This document shows, piece after piece, positions 1 through 7,673 of a stretch of DNA of 33,049 bases. Numbering within the stretch: the stretch's first letter is position 1; each line of letters opens with the position of its first letter. This stretch comes from Myxococcaceae bacterium (lineage in GTDB: Bacteria > Myxococcota > Myxococcia > Myxococcales > Myxococcaceae), in NCBI GenBank assembly GCA_016926755.1, contig JAFGNZ010000062.1:1-33049 (forward strand), written 5' to 3'. The position numbers were made by a program, and so were the translations under genes. Below the pieces are notes generated by a model, which was not told the DNA's origin, did no database searches, and saw only the letters and a program-made list of their open reading frames with translations.

Positions 1-192
1 GCCGTGCTGGACGACGCAAACCGTTTCGAGGTTGCCAAGGCGCTCAGCTCGTGGATTGCCTTCACCCCAGAACCTCATCAGGAGCGAGCAAGGCAGATCG
101 CGGCAGCGCTCCTCGCCACGCCGCCGGGCTGGCGCCCGCGCGGCCCCGATGACGAGCTGCTCCGCACGCTCTTGCCCGACGAAGAAGTCTGA
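1..192 (+). CDS. C-terminal end of an unidentified protein (partial)
   Basis: The reading frame is open from the first base of the window and ends with TGA at 190-192, so this is the last ~63 codons of a gene that begins upstream. The visible part is a soluble, Ala/Leu/Arg-rich, probably helical tail (…RARQIAAALLATPPGWRP…) with an acidic end. No family can be recognised from this piece. About 120 bases separate it from the next gene on the same strand. An internal GTG at position 4 could also be a start, but nothing supports that over a partial gene. Confidence 0.5.
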   Translation, partial: AVLDDANRFEVAKALSSWIAFTPEPHQERARQIAAALLATPPGWRPRGPDDELLRTLLPDEEV

Positions 193-311
193 CCGGGAAT
201 TCCACACTGTTGTAGCTCACGAGACATTCACGGCCTGGACACGTGCACCGCCCGACTTCTGGACCGGAGTCCGGATTGCTGGGAGCCCGATCGGCGCTCA
301 GGCTCCCGCGC

Positions 312-1337
312 ATGAACCGAAGAGAGTTTCTCGAGGCCACCCTCACGCTGATGGTCGCGCCCACCGCCCTCGCGGCCTCGGAGCCGGCTTCAGCCCAGCC
401 CGTCCCGCGACGGAGGCTGGGCCGCACCGGCGAGCAGGTGTCCTGCGTCGGCGTCGGCGGCTTCCACATCGGCATGCAGCAGGATGAGGCGGAGAGCCTC
501 CAGCTCATCCGGCGTGCGCTCGACAACGAGATCAACTTCCTGGACAACTGCTGGGACTACAACGAGGGCCAGAGCGAGCTCCGGATGGGCAAGGCCCTGA
601 GGGACGGCTATCGGTCCAAGGCGTTCCTGATGACCAAGATCGACGGCCGGGACAGGAAGACGGCCGAGGCGCAGATCAACGAGTCCCTCAAGCGCCTGCA
701 GACCGATCACCTCGACCTGCTCCAGCTTCACGAGGTCATCTACGAGAAGGATCCGGAGCATGCCTTCTCCAAGGGGGGCGCGATGGAGGCGCTGATCGCG
801 GCGCGCAAGGCGGGCAAGGCGCGCTTCCTCGGCTTCACCGGGCACAAGTCGCCCGCCATCCACCTGAAGATGCTCGAGGCGGCGAAGAAGCACGGGTTCC
901 GCTTCGACGCGGTGCAGCTGCCGCTCAACGCGATGGATGCCCACTTCGACAGCTTCGAGAAGCGCGTGCTGCCCGTCCTCGTGCGCGAGGAGATCGGCGT
1001 GCTGGGCATGAAGCCGATGGGGGGCAGGGTCATCCTGCAGAGCAAGACGCTCACGGCGCCCGAGTGCCTGCGCTACAGCCTGTCCCTGCCGGTGAGCGTG
1101 GTGATCACCGGGATGGACACCCTGGCGCGGTTGGATCAGGCGCTCGAGGCCGCGCGCGCGTTCAAGCCCCTGTCCGAGCAGGAGGTGGCGGCGCTGCTCG
1201 CCAAGACCGAGGAGGCCGCGAAGGACGGCACCTTCGAGATGTACAAGACCAGCCGCCAGTTCGACGGCACCTTCCGGCACCCGGAGTGGCTGGGCCCCAC
1301 CGCGGCCGTCGTCCTCCCCGGAGCGCCAAAGCGCTGA
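312..1337 (+). CDS. Tat-exported aldo/keto reductase
   Basis: A 341-residue NAD(P)H-dependent oxidoreductase of the aldo/keto reductase superfamily. The N-terminus has a twin-arginine signal (NRREFLEA at 2-9, then a hydrophobic stretch and Ala-rich cleavage region to about residue 29), so the enzyme is probably exported folded through the Tat pathway. The catalytic tetrad is visible: Asp78, Tyr83 (in DNCWDY), Lys109 (MTKID) and His140 (LQLHE). The ATG at 312 is chosen because it gives the twin-arginine signal directly; the frame also stays open back to a GTG at 243, which would bury the signal 23 residues in. Its substrate cannot be read from the sequence. It converges on rlmE with only 7 bases between the stops. 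A TatA gene is present at 12445. Confidence 0.85.
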   Translation: MNRREFLEATLTLMVAPTALAASEPASAQPVPRRRLGRTGEQVSCVGVGGFHIGMQQDEAESLQLIRRALDNEINFLDNCWDYNEGQSELRMGKALRDGYRSKAFLMTKIDGRDRKTAEAQINESLKRLQTDHLDLLQLHEVIYEKDPEHAFSKGGAMEALIAARKAGKARFLGFTGHKSPAIHLKMLEAAKKHGFRFDAVQLPLNAMDAHFDSFEKRVLPVLVREEIGVLGMKPMGGRVILQSKTLTAPECLRYSLSLPVSVVITGMDTLARLDQALEAARAFKPLSEQEVAALLAKTEEAAKDGTFEMYKTSRQFDGTFRHPEWLGPTAAVVLPGAPKR

Positions 1338-1344
1338 GGCGCGC

Positions 1345-1953
1345 TCAGGGCGCGGCGGCCTTCAGGCGCAGGCCCACCAGGTACACCTCCATGCTCGCGC
1401 CGCGCGTGGCCTCCGGGCGCACCACCTTCACTTCCTCGTAGTGCGCGCGCAGCTGGGCGCGGAACTCCTCGAAGTCGCGGCCCATGAACAGCTTGGCCAC
1501 GAAGCTGGAGCCCGGCCGCCCTCGCGCCGCCGCCACCTCCAGCGCCTTGCCCGCCAGCCGCAGGCTGCGCGCCTCATCCGTGGCCTTGATGCCGCTCGTC
1601 TTCGGCGCCATGTCCGAGATCACCGCGTCGAACGGCCCCTCGTACAGCGCGAGCAGCTTCGCGTCGAAGTCCTCCGCCAGCACGTCCAGCACCGCCGTCG
1701 TCACGTGCTTCTGCGTGAACGGGCGGATGGCGACGATGTCCACGCCGATCACCCGCCCGGACGGCCCCACCGAGTCCGCCAGGATCTGCAGGAAGCCCCC
1801 TGGCGCGGCCCCCAGGTCCAACACGGCCCCACCTTTCCTCACAATGGGGAAGCGCTTGAGGATCTCGTCCACCTTGAAAGCGGAGCGCGCCCTTAGCCCT
1901 TCTTGCTTGGCTTTCTGGAAATAGTGGTCTTTCGGACGGTAGGGCTTGCCCAT
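1345..1953 (-). CDS. rlmE: 23S rRNA (uridine-2'-O-)-methyltransferase RlmE (FtsJ/RrmJ)
   Basis: SAM-dependent methyltransferase that methylates the 2'-O of a uridine in the A-loop of 23S rRNA during 50S maturation. It is 202 residues long, close to the family's usual length. The SAM-binding motif DLGAAPGGF lies at 46-54, and the K-D-K-E catalytic set is complete: Lys27 (SAFK), Asp114 (SDMAP), Lys154 (FVAKLF) and Glu189 (SMEVYLV). The start at 1953 (MGKPYRPKDH) matches the usual N-terminus; an ATG nine codons further up would add a non-conserved extension. It diverges from the small membrane protein gene at 2050. Confidence 0.93.
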   Translation of the reverse strand: MGKPYRPKDHYFQKAKQEGLRARSAFKVDEILKRFPIVRKGGAVLDLGAAPGGFLQILADSVGPSGRVIGVDIVAIRPFTQKHVTTAVLDVLAEDFDAKLLALYEGPFDAVISDMAPKTSGIKATDEARSLRLAGKALEVAAARGRPGSSFVAKLFMGRDFEEFRAQLRAHYEEVKVVRPEATRGASMEVYLVGLRLKAAAP

Positions 1954-2049
1954 GGCAGAGGGCGTCCCTAGCATCTCCAACTGTCCTCGGGGAAGTGCAG
2001 GGCGGCCGCGGGTGTCGGATACCCGCGCATTGGGCGCATCGGAGGGTCC

Positions 2050-2472
2050 ATGGGTACCCGTAACGTGGTGGCGGCCGTCTGCGTCTCCCTCCTCTCATTG
2101 GGTGGAGCCGGGTACTGCTACACGCGCTCCACGGCCCTGCAGACCGAGGCGCGCTGGCTGATGGAGCGCGGCAACGCCCAGGCGATCGAGTACGCCCAGC
2201 GGCTGGACAACACCGTGGCGGACGCGCAGCTCAAGACGTTCGCCTCGCGGCGCACGGTGATGGAGCGCGCCCACCAGTGGCAGCGCGGGCAGATGCTCGG
2301 GGTGATGGCGGGGGTGCTCGCCGCCCTGGCCGCGTACATGCTGTACCTGCTGCGGCGGCTGGACTCCCAGTTGGATGACGTGGCCGCCGAGGCGCCGGAC
2401 GAGGAGGACTCGGGCCGAGCGCACGCCTCCTCGAAGGCCGCCTCGCCGCTCGTGCCCAGCCCCCACCGCTGA
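2050..2472 (+). CDS. Small two-transmembrane hypothetical protein
   Basis: A 140-residue protein of unknown function. It has an N-terminal hydrophobic segment (about residues 5-24, possibly an uncleaved signal anchor), a charged helical middle of some 55 residues rich in Arg, Glu and Gln that could form a coiled coil (…TEARWLMERGNAQ…), a second membrane segment (about 82-101, ending LYLLRR), and an acidic, Ser-rich cytoplasmic tail. This topology would place the helical domain outside the cytoplasmic membrane. No catalytic motif is seen. The next gene follows 54 bases downstream on the same strand. Confidence 0.7.
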   Translation: MGTRNVVAAVCVSLLSLGGAGYCYTRSTALQTEARWLMERGNAQAIEYAQRLDNTVADAQLKTFASRRTVMERAHQWQRGQMLGVMAGVLAALAAYMLYLLRRLDSQLDDVAAEAPDEEDSGRAHASSKAASPLVPSPHR

Positions 2473-2526
2473 GCGCTCCCCGCTCCCCGTGAAGCACTGG
2501 CAAGATGGCGCCCTCTGGGAGGTGCC

Positions 2527-2814
2527 ATGACCGGCTGCGCTCACTGCGGGAAGCGGCTCGACATCATCGGAAACCAGGTGGGGCGGCGAGACACCTGCCC
2601 GCACTGCGGCGAGGAGCTGCACTCATGCCGCAACTGCCGCCACTTCGATCTCACGGTGGCCAAAGAGTGCAAGGAGCCGTTCGCGGACGTGCCCTCCGAC
2701 AAGGACTCGGCCAACTTCTGCGAGCTGTTCCAGATCGGCGAGGGGGGCCTCCACGCCAAGGAGAGCAAGGATCAGCTCCTCTCCGCCGCGGAGGCCCTGT
2801 TCCGCAAGAAGTGA
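2527..2814 (+). CDS. Eight-cysteine zinc-ribbon-like small protein
   Basis: A 95-residue soluble protein with four pairs of cysteines: Cys4/Cys7, Cys24/Cys27, Cys34/Cys37 and Cys48/Cys65. The first two pairs (CAHC and CPHC) form a classic zinc ribbon; the second two may form another metal site or bind a cluster. The C-terminal third is charged and helical (KESKDQLLSAAEALFRKK). A good ribosome site (GGGAGG) precedes the ATG at 2527. The function is not recognised; small zinc-ribbon proteins of this kind often bind nucleic acids or protein partners, but nothing here decides that. It converges on the acyl-CoA dehydrogenase gene with a gap of 5 bases. Confidence 0.75.
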   Translation: MTGCAHCGKRLDIIGNQVGRRDTCPHCGEELHSCRNCRHFDLTVAKECKEPFADVPSDKDSANFCELFQIGEGGLHAKESKDQLLSAAEALFRKK

Positions 2815-2819
2815 GGGCC

Positions 2820-3959
2820 TCAGAAGCCGTAGAGCTTGGAGATGATCTCCTTCATGATCTCGGAGGTGCCGCCGCCGATGGTGATGAGGCGCACGTCCCG
2901 CCAGGCCCGCGCGATCGGCGTCTCCTCGATGTAGCCCATGCCGCCGAAGAACTGCTGGCAGTCGTAGGCCACCTTCTGCGCCAGGTCTCCCGCGAAGAGC
3001 TTGGCCATGGAGATCTCCTTCACGGGGTTCTCCTTCGCGTCGAAGAGCGCCACCGAGTGGTAGGTGAGCCGCTTGGCGGCCTCGATGGCGGTGAGGTGCT
3101 CGACGAACTTGTGGCGCCACACCTGGAACTTGATCAGCGGCCTGCCGAAGGCCTCGCGCTCGTTGCCGTAGCGGATGCAGTCCTCCACCATCCGCTCCAT
3201 GCCCGCCACCGTGGCGATCGCGCCGACCAGGCGCTCGCCCTGGAAGTTGGTCATGACGTGGTAGAAGCCCTCGTTCTCCTCGCCCAGCACGTAGCGCTTG
3301 GGGATGCGGCAGTCCTCGAAGTAGAGGATGGCCGTGTCCGAGGAGAGGTTGCCCACCTTGTCGAGCTTCTTGGACACCGAGAAGCCCTTCACGTTCGTGG
3401 GGAACGTCACCAGGGAGATCCCGCCGTAGCCGGCCTCGCCCGTGCGCACCGCGAGCGTGATGAAGTCGGCCCGGGTGCCGTTGGTGATCCACATCTTCGA
3501 GCCGTTGATGACGTAGTCGTCGCCGTCCTTGCGCGCCGTCGTCTTGATGCTGGCCACGTCCGAGCCGCACCCGGGCTCGCTCACGCCCAGCGCGGCGATC
3601 TTCTCGCCCTTGAGCGCGGGCTCGAGGAACTCGCGCTTCTGCTCGTCCGTGCCGAGCTCGTTGATGATGGGCGTGGCCATCTGGCTCTGGACCATCAGCG
3701 CCATGTTCACCCCCGCGTTCTGGCTGCGCGACAGCTCCTCGCAGAACGCGGTGACGAACCAGTAGTCCAGCCCGCTGCCGCCGTACTTCGGATCGTGGTT
3801 GATGCCCAGCAAGCCGAGCTCACCGGCCTTCTTGAAGATCTCACGCGGGAAGATGCCCGCGCGATCCCACTCCAGCGCGTGTGGCGTCAGCTCCTTTTCG
3901 ACCCAGGCACGTACCGTCTTGCGGAAGGCCTCGTGCTCCTCGGTGAATGGGTTGACCAT
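2820..3959 (-). CDS. Acyl-CoA dehydrogenase (long-chain / isovaleryl-type active site)
   Basis: FAD enzyme of 379 residues catalysing alpha,beta-dehydrogenation of an acyl-CoA, the first step of beta-oxidation or a related catabolic route. Typical motifs are SEPGCGSD (127-134), the FAD-contacting MWITNGT (156-162), REAFGRP (268-274) and [16 protein letters not shown] (336-351). In the segment where many family members have a catalytic Glu (YEGT), this one reads [11 protein letters not shown], as in long-chain and isovaleryl enzymes; the likely base is instead Glu242 (QGERL). A strong ribosome site (GAGGAG) precedes the ATG. A palindrome shared with the SCP2 gene lies 19 bases before the start, suggesting control by a lipid-responsive repressor. 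It diverges from the gene at 4040. Confidence 0.93.
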   Translation of the reverse strand: MVNPFTEEHEAFRKTVRAWVEKELTPHALEWDRAGIFPREIFKKAGELGLLGINHDPKYGGSGLDYWFVTAFCEELSRSQNAGVNMALMVQSQMATPIINELGTDEQKREFLEPALKGEKIAALGVSEPGCGSDVASIKTTARKDGDDYVINGSKMWITNGTRADFITLAVRTGEAGYGGISLVTFPTNVKGFSVSKKLDKVGNLSSDTAILYFEDCRIPKRYVLGEENEGFYHVMTNFQGERLVGAIATVAGMERMVEDCIRYGNEREAFGRPLIKFQVWRHKFVEHLTAIEAAKRLTYHSVALFDAKENPVKEISMAKLFAGDLAQKVAYDCQQFFGGMGYIEETPIARAWRDVRLITIGGGTSEIMKEIISKLYGF

Positions 3960-3978
3960 GGTCGCTCCTCGAAAAAGA

Positions 3979-3994
3979 TTGATTCATCAGTCAA
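3979..3994. promoter_or_regulatory. Candidate operator, copy 1 (upstream of the acyl-CoA dehydrogenase gene)
   Basis: TTGATTCATCAGTCAA is an imperfect palindrome with arms TTGAtT/AgTCAA, 19 bases upstream of the dehydrogenase start codon and 45 bases upstream of the divergent gene at 4040. The same 16-base element, read on the opposite strand with one difference, lies upstream of the SCP2 gene (10714-10729). The size and symmetry resemble TetR-family operators. That assignment is inference; the similarity of the two sites is seen directly. Confidence 0.6.
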
Positions 3995-4039
3995 TAGCAG
4001 GCGACCCGCGCGCGAACAAGCACCCTCCTCCGCCCTTCC

Positions 4040-5110
4040 ATGCTCCCTATCCCCCTGCTGCTCCTCGGGCTCGCCACCGCCCCCCCGCCTGCCTCCCCCT
4101 CCACCGGGGAGCAGCTGAGGGCGCTGTGCCGCGCCCACGCCGCCGATCCGTCGAACCCCTGGGCGCTGGCCCACGGCATCACCCTGGAGGGGCGCGGCTT
4201 CCGGGCGCGGGATGGGCGGCCGGCGGCGGAGATCATCGTCTCGGGCTTCCTGCGCCGGGAGGAGCCGGGGCGCGGCCTGTACTTCGAGCCCTTCACCCCG
4301 AGCGGAGCCCCGATAGAGCCCCACCCGGCCCTCCAGGTGAAGACGCTGGTCCGGGCGGGCGTTCCCCTGGGCCGGACGTTCCGGGCCTCCTGGGGGCCGG
4401 TGACGCCGAGGGCGCTGGTGGAGGAGCTGCAGCGCGACTTCCGGCCGAGCCTGGCCACCTCGCCGGACGGCGCCTGGGCGCTGGATGCGCTGGGCCAGGT
4501 GCTCGCTCCGGGGGCGAGCTTCCGGAACGGCGCGGGGGAGACGGTCCGCTTCGACGCGGTGATGGACGAGGCGCTCGCCACCCTGGAGCGCGCCCAGGCG
4601 GAGCTGGCCGCCGGCATGAAGGCAGGGCTGTCCCAGGTGCCCAAGCAGAAGCAGGGCATCTATGCGCACCCGTGCGGGGGCCTCCACTTCTTCCAGGCCG
4701 TGGCGAGCTGGGCGCGCCACCCGTCCGTGCGCGAGGCGTGGGGCCAGCGCCTGGACACGCAGGTGGACGTGCTCGTCTACCGGCTGGGCTCGGAGGCCCG
4801 GCAGTACGAGGCCGCGCTCGCGCAGGCGCCCCAGCATCGGCTCGCGCTCCTCTCCCAGTCGCTCAAGTTCTACGGCCACTTCCTGGAGACGCTCGGGCAG
4901 TACCGGCGGGAGAACGGCTGGAGCCCCACGCCCAGGCAGCAGCAGGCGGTGACGCGCGCCCGCCAGCTGCTCGACGCCACGGTCCGCCGGCTCGGCGAGG
5001 CGGGGGCGTTCCGGGACCTGGAGCGCCTGGCGAGGCAGCAGCCCCAGCTCTACCTGGACCTCGTGGGGGACGCATGCCACGCGGCCCACGGGCTCACCCT
5101 GTGGCCATGA
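4040..5110 (+). CDS. Exported hypothetical protein
   Basis: A 356-residue protein beginning with a short hydrophobic stretch (MLPIPLLLLGLATAPPPASP) that looks like a signal peptide. The rest is soluble and mostly helical, with a probable beta-rich region at about residues 50-130 and a conserved-looking HPCGGLHFFQAV segment near 220-231. No enzyme family is recognised. There are few cysteines and no lipobox. It diverges from the acyl-CoA dehydrogenase gene, so the palindrome at 3979-3994 might influence both. Its stop is only 6 bases from the stop of the convergent acyl-AMP ligase gene. Codon use fits a real gene (strong GC3 in this frame). Confidence 0.7.
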   Translation: MLPIPLLLLGLATAPPPASPSTGEQLRALCRAHAADPSNPWALAHGITLEGRGFRARDGRPAAEIIVSGFLRREEPGRGLYFEPFTPSGAPIEPHPALQVKTLVRAGVPLGRTFRASWGPVTPRALVEELQRDFRPSLATSPDGAWALDALGQVLAPGASFRNGAGETVRFDAVMDEALATLERAQAELAAGMKAGLSQVPKQKQGIYAHPCGGLHFFQAVASWARHPSVREAWGQRLDTQVDVLVYRLGSEARQYEAALAQAPQHRLALLSQSLKFYGHFLETLGQYRRENGWSPTPRQQQAVTRARQLLDATVRRLGEAGAFRDLERLARQQPQLYLDLVGDACHAAHGLTLWP

Positions 5111-5116
5111 ACGAGG

Positions 5117-6838
5117 TCAACTCCGAATCCGCTGCAACGCCGAGCCCAGCGCCGCGCGCCCGGAGTGGAGCCAGCGGCCGCCGCGTTTCCGGACCTCGAA
5201 CAGCGAGCCGTGGAGGATCCGCTGGGCGCGCATCCGGAGCAGATCCGCGCGCAGCTCCATGGGCGTGGCGACGCGGATCCGGCCCTGCTCGTATGCCTCC
5301 GCGAGGGCCTGGCGCTGGAGCTTGCCGCTGCTCGTCTTCTGGATCTGTCCATAGCGGATGAACAGCACGTCCTCCTGCGCCACGGAGACCCCCACCGCTT
5401 CCTGGATCGCCGCGCATACCCGCTGCTGGCTCCGGGCGCGATCCTCCAGGACCGACGGGCGATGGACCTCGGCGAGCACCACCACGCGCCCCCTGACGTA
5501 GATGACCGCCGTCCTGCCAGCGCGGATGAACGGCAGGCGCTCGACGGCCTGCTCGAAGTCGCTGGAGAAGTAGCTCTGCCCGTTGATCTTGAACCGATCG
5601 TTGATGCGCCCGGTGATGAACAGCTCCCCATCCTGGAGGAAGCCCACGTCCCCCGTGGCGTAGAAGCCATCCTCGCCTCGCAGGGGACGCTCGTCCGCAT
5701 AGTATGAGGCCGCGAGGCTGCCTCCCCGGAGCTCGAGCTGCCCCAGCTCCCGCTCGCCGCAGAGCCGCCCATCCTCGGCGCGCAGCCGCACCTCGAACTC
5801 GCCCAGCGCGGGCCCGACGGAGATGGCGGGCCGCCCGTTGGGAGCGGTGACGACCCGCCCTCCTTCGGGCCCCGCGCAGGAGACCATCAGCACCGCCTCG
5901 GCCATGCCGTAGCAGGGCCGGATCGCCTGCCGCCGCAACCCCCGAGGCCCGAGCAGCTCCGTGAAGCGCTCCAGGTTCGGGATGTTGATGGGCTCGCTGC
6001 CCAGGTACACCGTCCGGAGGGCCGCCAGCTCCAGGCGCGCCAGCTCCTCCGCGTCCAGCGCTCCCAGGGTCTTCAGCGCGTAGTCGATCGCGAAGTTGGG
6101 AATGACGGCGTGGGTGTTGCGGCACTTCGACATGAACTCCAGCCAGCCCACCGGATCCATCAGGAAGCTCATGGGCTGAGCCAGGTGACAGTCGCAGCCT
6201 ACGTAGATAGCGGTCAGCAGCCCGCCCACCAGCCCCATGTCGTGGTACAGCGGCAGCCAGCTGCACACGCGGTCACTGCTCGTGAACCCATCCTGCGTGG
6301 AGATCATCCTCATGTTGGCGGACAGGTTCCCCCAGGTGATGGGCACGCCCTTCGGGAACGAAGTCGATCCCGAGGAGAACTGCACGAAGGCCAGCGCGTC
6401 CGGAGCGGGCTCGCGCAGGCGCGCCACCTCCGCCCGAGCCCCCGCGGGAGGGAGCGCCACGCGCTGCATGGGCAGCTCCACCGCGCTCAGGCTCGGCACG
6501 TCCAGGATGCGAGCGGCGCCGTGGCGCTCGGAGATCCGCGACAGGAACTCCTGGTAGGCCCGCTTCGGAGTGCTGAGGATGTAGGGCTTGACCGACAACG
6601 GCAGCGCCCCCAGCTCCAGCAGCCCGAGGAAGGAGACGATGACGGCCTCCGAGGTCTCGAACGGGAAGAGGATCCGATCCCCCGGCTGCACGCCCTGCCG
6701 CCGGAAGTGCTCCGCGCAGGAGGAGACGCGCGACGGCAGCGCTCCGTACGAGAGGAACACAGGGGCGTCAGCGAAGTCCTCGTAGAGGTACAGGCCACGC
6801 TGGGGATCGGCCGACGAGATTCGCGCGAAGAGGGACAT
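5117..6838 (-). CDS. Fatty acyl-AMP ligase (FAAL)
   Basis: A 573-residue adenylating enzyme that activates a free fatty acid as acyl-AMP and, in FAALs, hands it to the phosphopantetheine thiol of an acyl carrier protein. The ATP-binding loop FSSGSTSFPKG is at 154-164, with the SS-GST form usual in FAALs, followed by LPLYHDMGL (195-203), YGMAEA (310-315), FYATGD (392-397), the hinge segment GRINDRFKINGQ (410-421) and the C-terminal lysine in KTSSGK (Lys506). It is the last gene of a five-gene operon, 14 bases after the thioesterase stop; the operon's own carrier protein is the likely acceptor. The start at 6838 avoids a long overlap with the thioesterase; the frame stays open to 7168 only as a shadow. 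Chain length and branching of the substrate cannot be read. Confidence 0.9.
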   Translation of the reverse strand: MSLFARISSADPQRGLYLYEDFADAPVFLSYGALPSRVSSCAEHFRRQGVQPGDRILFPFETSEAVIVSFLGLLELGALPLSVKPYILSTPKRAYQEFLSRISERHGAARILDVPSLSAVELPMQRVALPPAGARAEVARLREPAPDALAFVQFSSGSTSFPKGVPITWGNLSANMRMISTQDGFTSSDRVCSWLPLYHDMGLVGGLLTAIYVGCDCHLAQPMSFLMDPVGWLEFMSKCRNTHAVIPNFAIDYALKTLGALDAEELARLELAALRTVYLGSEPINIPNLERFTELLGPRGLRRQAIRPCYGMAEAVLMVSCAGPEGGRVVTAPNGRPAISVGPALGEFEVRLRAEDGRLCGERELGQLELRGGSLAASYYADERPLRGEDGFYATGDVGFLQDGELFITGRINDRFKINGQSYFSSDFEQAVERLPFIRAGRTAVIYVRGRVVVLAEVHRPSVLEDRARSQQRVCAAIQEAVGVSVAQEDVLFIRYGQIQKTSSGKLQRQALAEAYEQGRIRVATPMELRADLLRMRAQRILHGSLFEVRKRGGRWLHSGRAALGSALQRIRS

Positions 6839-6852
6839 GGGACGCTTGCTCC

Positions 6853-7281
6853 TCAGGCCTTCTGGTTGCGAGCCGCCTCGAGGAACTCCTGCAGCGAGCT
6901 CAGGGAGCGATCCGCCCCGCGGACGAACGCCGCCTGCACGTGCGCCTCCACCGCGACCTGGCTCCCGGAGCCGACGAGGATCTTCTGGTGGAAGCAGGCC
7001 CGGTAGTGGATCGCCTCCACGTCCCCCAGCTCCTCGGCCTCCGGGGACTCGAGGTGCGTCCAGACCACCACGTCCCCTGGCGAGATCTCCTTCCGGTAGT
7101 CCACCTCGATGCGGATGGTGAGGGCGACGATGCTCCCCCCCCGGCGAAGGGAGTTCCGCTCCATCCACGCCCAGCGCCCGGCCTCCAGGTACTCCAGCGC
7201 CGTCGCGTTGTTCACGTGCCCCAGGCTGTCCAGATCATTGGGGCGCACGCGCAGCGTCAGGGAAGAGTCTTCGAAGCGCAC
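6853..7281 (-). CDS. Hotdog-fold acyl thioesterase (4-hydroxybenzoyl-CoA thioesterase family)
   Basis: A 142-residue single hotdog domain. The N-terminal signature RPNDLDSLGHVNN (13-25), with Asp18 as candidate catalytic residue, is typical of the 4HBT/YbgC/FAT-like group that hydrolyses acyl thioesters of CoA or acyl carrier proteins. The remaining pattern (VDYRKEISPGDVVVW, then alternating strands) fits the fold. It lies between the AcpS-like gene (20-base gap) and the acyl-AMP ligase gene (14-base gap). The most economical role is release of the finished acyl chain from the operon's carrier protein; CoA thioester hydrolysis is also possible. Confidence 0.85.
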   Translation of the reverse strand: MRFEDSSLTLRVRPNDLDSLGHVNNATALEYLEAGRWAWMERNSLRRGGSIVALTIRIEVDYRKEISPGDVVVWTHLESPEAEELGDVEAIHYRACFHQKILVGSGSQVAVEAHVQAAFVRGADRSLSSLQEFLEAARNQKA

Positions 7282-7301
7282 GGGTCAGCCTCCTCCGGGA
7301 A

Positions 7302-7673
7302 TCAGGCGCGGCCCGGCCCCTCGATGATCACCACCGTCGAGACGAAGCCGCCGCTATGGGAGATGGAGAGCAGCGCCTGCCATCCGTGACGCTCCATGTG
7401 CTCGCGCAGCGCGCCGTGGAAGCAGAAGCGAGGGGCGTGCCGCTCGTCATGGACGACTTCGGCGTCGGTCCAATGCCACTCCGCCAGGACCGGGAGCGCC
7501 TTGAACAGGGCCTCCTTGCTCGAGAACCCCGCGGCGAGGCTCTCCAGCGGCGAGCGGCTCTCCTGGAAGCGCGCGGTCTCCCGCTCCGTGAAGAAGGCGC
7601 CGGGCTCCCACAGCTCCTCCACGCGCGTCATCTCCTGGAGCGCCTGGAGATCATGCCCCAGGCCGATCAGCAC
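7302..7673 (-). CDS. Holo-[acyl-carrier-protein] synthase-like 4'-phosphopantetheinyl transferase
   Basis: A 123-residue enzyme, the usual AcpS length, that would transfer phosphopantetheine from CoA to a serine of a carrier protein. Motifs: a beta strand ending in GHDL with Asp8 (most AcpS proteins have G-I/V-D-L, so His7 is unusual), FFTERE (27-32), FSSKEALFKAL (50-60) with the Mg-binding Glu54 and Lys58, and a C-terminal SISHSGGF (103-110). The GTG at 7673 is chosen because it puts the GHDL strand at the N-terminus and overlaps the desaturase stop by 7 bases, a sign of translational coupling; the frame stays open further upstream only as a shadow. It probably serves the carrier protein two genes upstream. 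Confidence 0.85.
   Translation of the reverse strand: MLIGLGHDLQALQEMTRVEELWEPGAFFTERETARFQESRSPLESLAAGFSSKEALFKALPVLAEWHWTDAEVVHDERHAPRFCFHGALREHMERHGWQALLSISHSGGFVSTVVIIEGPGRA

Noticed and set aside
2505-4118. 537-codon plus-strand frame across the zinc-ribbon and acyl-CoA dehydrogenase genes
   Set aside because: It overlaps two well-supported genes, and its low-complexity His/Leu/Asp composition is that of a shadow frame.
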